A stretch of 64,000 nucleotides of DNA, taken from positions 1-64,000 of the forward strand of contig CAZOHT010000007.1 of assembly GCA_964579825.1 (NCBI GenBank), written 5' to 3'. The notes beneath the pieces are model-generated. The model had not been told where the DNA came from and ran no database searches. It worked only from the letters and a program-made list of their open reading frames with translations. Shown here piece by piece: positions 60,233 to 64,000 of the stretch. The translations under genes and the position numbers were made by a program. This DNA comes from SPCO01 sp964579825 (GTDB lineage Bacteria > Chloroflexota > Limnocylindria > Limnocylindrales > CSP1-4). Position 1 is the first letter of the stretch; each line of letters opens with the position of its first letter.

Positions 60233-61432
60233 TCAGGCACTCAGCTCCAGCTGGAGTGGGGTGGGGAAGCGCGGCATGATCCGGACCCCGGCCATCCACG
60301 CGGTCAGGTCCGCGGCCCGCGCTCCGGCGGCCGCCGCCGCCTCGGCGCCGATGTCCTCGAGCAACCGCACGACCACCTCGCCATCCGGTCGCTGACCCCA
60401 GCCGCCGACGACCCGACCGTCCGCCCAGATCGTCGGGCCGGCGTTGCCGTTGCGGTCGAACAGGGCCGGGCGGTGCGGCGCCAGGTACCAATCCCGCGCG
60501 GTCCAGCCCATCGTCGTCGCGTCGAGTGACGGGAGAAGCGCGATCCAGGGGTCGGGTGCCGCCGTCGTTGGTTCGAGGTCGTCGGCCATGACCAGCCCCG
60601 TCGTCCCGTCGTCCAGCGCGACCTCGAGCGTCTCGAGCGTCGTCAGGGCGCGCCGGACAGCGCCGAGGGTGAGCCCGGTCCACCAGCGCAGGTCGCCCAT
60701 CGTGCCCGGCCCGAACGCCCGCAACCAGCGCTCCACGAGGACCACCTGGGCCGAGGCTTCGGTGTGGGTGGCACCGAGGTCGCGCAGCGCGATCCAGCGG
60801 TCCATCGGTTCCCAGCGGTACTGGCTGCTGACCCAGCTGCCGCGCGGCCGACCCCGGGTGATCCGACCGTCCATCGCGAGCAGGAAGAGGACCCGCGTGG
60901 AGACCCCGACCGTGCCCTGGTAGGCCTTGCCGACCGAGATCGGGATCTGGATGGCGAGATCCGGCACGACCTTCGTCAACTCGGCGGCCGTTCCGGCACC
61001 CAGCTGGTCGATCGCGGCGACGGTCTCGTCCTCGACCCGAGCGAGCCACGGGCCGGGCGGGTCGGCGATCCCGGCGTCGACCAACCAGCCCTCGAGCCGG
61101 CGGCGCTCGCGCGCGACGATGGTCGGTCCGGTGGCGGCGTGGACGATCGGCGCGAGGTCGAGTGGCTCGAGGAACAGCGTCCGGCGCATCCCGATCATCC
61201 GGACGAGCGTCCGATCGTCGTACAGCGCGCGCTCCATGGTCGGCCGGTCCAGGCCGTCCACGCGGGCCCAGGCCGAGAGGTAGACGCTCGTCGGGTCCGT
61301 CGCGTGCAGGCCCACCAGGGCCCTTGCCGAATCCTCGACCGTGGCGGCACGGTGGGCCGGGGCCAGGTGGTGGCGGATCGCCAGTCGGACCCGACGTTCC
61401 ACGGTCGTGATGGTCGGACGAGGCGGGGTCAC
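60233..61432 (-). CDS. Winged-helix domain protein of the HTH_42/AlkZ-AlkX family
   Basis: A 399-residue protein of the HTH_42 family (AlkZ/YcaQ-like), with the N-terminal RRVRLAIRHHLAPAHR and ALVGLHATDPTSVYLSAWAR segment, a central DNA-binding winged helix and C-terminal RGSWVSSQYRWEPMDRWI. Some family members are DNA glycosylases acting on alkylated or crosslinked DNA. The catalytic Gln motif is not one I can confirm here. GTG 61432 lies 13 bases after the cofE stop. Confidence 0.7.
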   Translation of the reverse strand: MTPPRPTITTVERRVRLAIRHHLAPAHRAATVEDSARALVGLHATDPTSVYLSAWARVDGLDRPTMERALYDDRTLVRMIGMRRTLFLEPLDLAPIVHAATGPTIVARERRRLEGWLVDAGIADPPGPWLARVEDETVAAIDQLGAGTAAELTKVVPDLAIQIPISVGKAYQGTVGVSTRVLFLLAMDGRITRGRPRGSWVSSQYRWEPMDRWIALRDLGATHTEASAQVVLVERWLRAFGPGTMGDLRWWTGLTLGAVRRALTTLETLEVALDDGTTGLVMADDLEPTTAAPDPWIALLPSLDATTMGWTARDWYLAPHRPALFDRNGNAGPTIWADGRVVGGWGQRPDGEVVVRLLEDIGAEAAAAAGARAADLTAWMAGVRIMPRFPTPLQLELSA

Positions 61433-61445
61433 GCCGACGGGGCGA

Positions 61446-62219
61446 TCATCGGAACAGGTCCATCTCGCCGGGGATGAGGGCATCGGCGATGCGGGCCTCG
61501 CCGCGGGTGAACGCGGCTCCCCGGACGAGCGCCACGGGACGGCGCGCCGCCTTCCCGAGCGCGAGTTCTGCCGCGGACGCGAGCTCGTCCGCCACCGCGC
61601 GGACCGTCGAGTGCATCACGCGACCATCCGCATCCGGCGAGCCGCGCAGGTCGTCCAGCGGGAGCAGACCGGACACGCCGATCGCGACATCGACGATGCC
61701 CCAGCGCCACGGCCGACCGAAGGAGTCCGACACGATGACCGGCACGTCCACGCCGAAGCGGGCCCGGATGGCGGCGCGGATCGCCGCCGCCGACGCGTCC
61801 GGATCCACGGGCAGCAGCGTCACGCTGGACCCGGACGCCGGTCCGACATTGGATGCGTCCACACCGCCATTCGCACAGATGAACCCGTGGGGCGTCTCGG
61901 TGATGAGCACGCCATTCGCCATCCGCACGACCCGCGTCGCCTGCTGCAGCACGACCTCCACCTGGCGTGGATCCCGATCCCAGCGCTCGGCGAACTCGAC
62001 GGCCTCGGGGCGTGGCTGGATGGCCGTCAGGTCCACGACGGCGCCCTCGGCCTTCGACACGATCTTCTGGGTGACGACCAGGACATCGTCGGCGGCCAGC
62101 GGCAGGACCCCGGCCGTGCCTTCGAGGGCGTCGCCGATCAGCGCCGCCACGTCGTCACCCGCCGCGATCTCCGGGATCCCGTCGAGGGCGACGACCCGAA
62201 CGATCGCATCAGCCGACAT
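61446..62219 (-). CDS. cofE: Coenzyme F420-0:L-glutamate ligase
   Basis: A 257-residue CofE with VLVVTQKIVSKAEGAVVDL, the GVDASNVG motif and SDSFGRPWRWGIVDVAIG, the metal/GTP and substrate region of the family. It adds glutamates to F420-0. From ATG 62219 it overlaps cofC by 11 bases. Single-domain form, unlike the fused FbiB of mycobacteria. Confidence 0.92.
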   Translation of the reverse strand: MSADAIVRVVALDGIPEIAAGDDVAALIGDALEGTAGVLPLAADDVLVVTQKIVSKAEGAVVDLTAIQPRPEAVEFAERWDRDPRQVEVVLQQATRVVRMANGVLITETPHGFICANGGVDASNVGPASGSSVTLLPVDPDASAAAIRAAIRARFGVDVPVIVSDSFGRPWRWGIVDVAIGVSGLLPLDDLRGSPDADGRVMHSTVRAVADELASAAELALGKAARRPVALVRGAAFTRGEARIADALIPGEMDLFR

Positions 62220-62838
62220 GGGATCCCTCGGCACGGATCGTGTCGACCAGGACCAGGTCCTCGGGCGTGTCAAGGTCCACCGACAGCGGCCCGTCGATCT
62301 CGCGGTACTCGGCCCCCACCGCCGTCGCCGCGGCCCGGTGGGCGGCGCGACTGTCCGGCCCGAACGCGATGTCGATGACGTCCGGTGGCCGGAGCGCCAG
62401 CGCGTTCGTGCCGGCCCCGTGCCGGTCCGGGGCGAGCACCACGGTCGGACCCGGGTCCTCGTACAGGGCGCCGATCAGGTCGTCGAGAGCGGTCGTCGTG
62501 ATGAACGGCAGATCGATCGGCACGATGACCACGGCCTCGGCGCCACCGGCGACGACGTCGTCACGCGCGTCGCGAACGCCAGCGTTGAGTCCGACGGTCC
62601 GTTGGCGCAGCGTTCGAGCACCGACATCGGCCGCCCAGCCGAGGACGGTGTGGTCCGGGCTGACGACGAGCACGTCCTCGATGCGCGCGACCGATTCGAC
62701 CGCCGCCAGGGTTCGCGCCACCAGGCCTTCGACGAGGTCATGGCGCTCTTCCGCGTCGAGTGACTCGCCGAGCCGGGTCTTGGCCCCTTCGATCGCGGCG
62801 ACGGGGACGATGGCCGCGATGCGGCCCGGCTCGCTCAT
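62209..62838 (-). CDS. cofC: 2-phospho-L-lactate (or PEP) guanylyltransferase
   Basis: A 209-residue CofC/FbiD with the nucleotidyltransferase start VAAIEGAKTRLGESLD and VVIVPIDLPFITTTALDDL plus GTNALALRP. It makes the GTP-activated 3-carbon donor for CofD. In actinobacteria and relatives PEP is the substrate; the sequence does not settle it. It overlaps cofD by 4 bases. Confidence 0.9.
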   Translation of the reverse strand: MSEPGRIAAIVPVAAIEGAKTRLGESLDAEERHDLVEGLVARTLAAVESVARIEDVLVVSPDHTVLGWAADVGARTLRQRTVGLNAGVRDARDDVVAGGAEAVVIVPIDLPFITTTALDDLIGALYEDPGPTVVLAPDRHGAGTNALALRPPDVIDIAFGPDSRAAHRAAATAVGAEYREIDGPLSVDLDTPEDLVLVDTIRAEGSHVG

Positions 62839-63788
62839 GACGGCTCGGCGCCCGCTGCGAGCGCCAGCAGATCACGTGCCAGCCGCGCCCGACCGGCCTC
62901 GTCGGCCATGATCGTATCGGTGACGTGCGTGCCCAGCCCCAGGGCGGCGATGGCGGGTGCCACGGCGGCGTCGACGTCATCGAGCACGAAGCGGTCCGTG
63001 TACGGAGCGAGGAGCTCCGCCACGCCCAGGGCGCTCGACTGGTGGCCGAGCGATGCCAGCATCCGATCGGCCGGGCCCTTGAGCGCGCGCCCGCCGACGA
63101 TGCCGCTGATGGTCATCACCTGGGCACCACACGCTCGCGCCGCCGCGATCGCGTCGGCCATGCCGGGCACCGCGAGGATCGGTCCCAGCGAGACGATCGG
63201 GTTGGACGGACCGATGACGATGAGGTCCGCGTCACCCAGGGCGCCGACCACGTCCGCGGTCGGTGTCGCCGCCTCGATCCCGTCGAAGCGGACCTCACGG
63301 ACGTCCGGCGCCTGGTGTCGGTGCACGAAGTATTCCTGGAAGTCGAGCCACCCCTCGTCGGTCCGCACCTGCGTCCGGACCGGCGCGTCGGTCATCGGCA
63401 GGATCCGGGTCGGCAGCCCGAGCGACGCCTGGAGCGCGAGGACCGCCTCGGTCAGCGACGCGCCCCGCCGCATCCGTGCCGACCGGGCGATGTGGGTCGC
63501 GAAGTCGCGGTCGCCGAGGCCGAACCAGCCTTCCTCGCCGTAGGCCTTGAGCCCGTCCATGACGGTCCACGTCTCGCCGGCGATCCCCCAACCGCGCTCG
63601 AAGTCGAAGCGGCCACCGAGCATGTATAGGACCGCGTCGTGGTCGGGCATGACGAGCAGCCCGTGGCGCTCGACGTCGTCGCCGGTATTGACGATGACCG
63701 TCAGGTCACCGGGCGGCAGGACCGCCTGGAGTCCCTCGGCGAGCTTCGCCCCACCGGTCCCGCCGGCCAGGATGACGACGCGGGTCAC
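62835..63788 (-). CDS. cofD: 2-phospho-L-lactate transferase
   Basis: A 317-residue CofD with ILAGGTGGAKLAEGLQAVLP at the start, VNTGDDVERHGL and VIGPSNPIVSLGPILAVPGM. It joins the activated donor to the deazaflavin Fo to give F420-0. First gene of the cofDCE block; Fo synthase genes (cofG/cofH) are not in the window. Confidence 0.93.
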   Translation of the reverse strand: MTRVVILAGGTGGAKLAEGLQAVLPPGDLTVIVNTGDDVERHGLLVMPDHDAVLYMLGGRFDFERGWGIAGETWTVMDGLKAYGEEGWFGLGDRDFATHIARSARMRRGASLTEAVLALQASLGLPTRILPMTDAPVRTQVRTDEGWLDFQEYFVHRHQAPDVREVRFDGIEAATPTADVVGALGDADLIVIGPSNPIVSLGPILAVPGMADAIAAARACGAQVMTISGIVGGRALKGPADRMLASLGHQSSALGVAELLAPYTDRFVLDDVDAAVAPAIAALGLGTHVTDTIMADEAGRARLARDLLALAAGAEPS

Positions 63789-63800
63789 CGGTCGCGCCCG

Positions 63801-64000
63801 TCAGTCGAGGTGTTCGTGGACGGCCCCGACCCGGATCACGAAGCTGATGCGCTCCTGCGAGGCGAATCGCTCGATCTTCCCCGGCACGACGTCAGGCTCG
63901 TGGGCGTGATAGCGCCGGGCCATCTCGAAGATGTCCTCGTGGGCGATCGCCTGGTCCGTGATCGGTTCCGCGACGCCGGTGACGCCGACCCACTGGTAGC
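63801..64000 (-). CDS. Pyridoxamine-5'-phosphate oxidase-like F420 protein, C-terminal fragment
   Basis: The last 65 codons of a frame entering from the right edge and ending TGA at 63803-63801: YQWVGVTGVAEPITDQAIAH, then a helix with FEMARRYHAHEP, then ERISFVIRVGAVHEHLD. The pattern VxGxAEPITD...W/F-R-x-Y fits split-barrel PPOX-class F420-binding proteins. It starts outside the window. It stands just upstream of cofD on the same strand. Confidence 0.65.
   Translation of the reverse strand, partial: YQWVGVTGVAEPITDQAIAHEDIFEMARRYHAHEPDVVPGKIERFASQERISFVIRVGAVHEHLD

Noticed and set aside
63099..63117. GATGCCGCTGATGGTCATC, one mismatch from the 20-bp repeat core
   Set aside because: It is codons of cofD (VMTISGI segment) and fits the protein family, so chance.

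Overview
The window is high-GC bacterial DNA, densely coded on both strands, with many genes overlapping by 4 or 1 bases and many GTG starts. F420 cofactor genes, the DUF4395, CHAD and LLM-oxidoreductase families and an ArgCJBRG operon fit an uncultured soil or freshwater Chloroflexota (Limnocylindria-like) genome best. A high-GC actinobacterium is the main alternative; this placement is inference from gene content only. No rRNA, tRNA, CRISPR array, phage or transposase gene was seen.

Layout. (1) 1-4 kb: the end of an FAD oxidoreductase, then an arsenic locus (arsM, a 75-residue Cys-tailed protein, divergent arsR). (2) 3-9 kb, minus strand: one phosphate operon pstS-pstC-pstA-pstB-phoU continuing by 4-base overlaps into arsC (arsenate reductase) and sixA, with an 11-base-phased PHO-box-like site upstream of pstS. 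(3) 8.8-9.5 kb: fluoride export (DUF190, crcB). (4) 9.6-16 kb: polyphosphate metabolism, with a very basic Ala/Lys protein, ppx, a CYTH-CHAD protein and ppk. (5) 16-32 kb: small membrane and heavy-metal-domain proteins, a NatAB-like ABC exporter, a degenerate DNA-ligase-like protein, an S9 peptidase, a CcdA-thioredoxin fusion, peptidase E, deoC, a C45 peptidase, a MerR-regulated MFS pump, a PfkB sugar kinase and a murein endopeptidase. (6) 32-44 kb: an aldehyde dehydrogenase followed by a half-length, cysteine-less partner, YibE/F, two EamA exporters, a second ABC exporter, argH and adenosine deaminase. (7) 45-53.4 kb: two membrane proteins, a GAF histidine kinase, and the arginine operon argC-argJ-argB-argR-argG with ArgR-box-like sites over its promoter. 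(8) 53.4-64 kb: DUF4395, OsmC, an ABC exporter, a small HTH protein flanked by repeats, a methyltransferase, thioredoxin reductase, and an F420 block (cofD, cofC, cofE, an LLM oxidoreductase and the end of a PPOX-type protein).

Functional themes are phosphate and arsenate handling coupled to polyphosphate storage, arginine synthesis, and F420-dependent redox. Outside genes, the most notable features are two families of short non-coding elements (about 95 bp and exactly 156 bp) that recur only in intergenic space, and a repeated promoter pattern with a TANNNT box 12-13 bases before the start codon, implying leaderless mRNAs.
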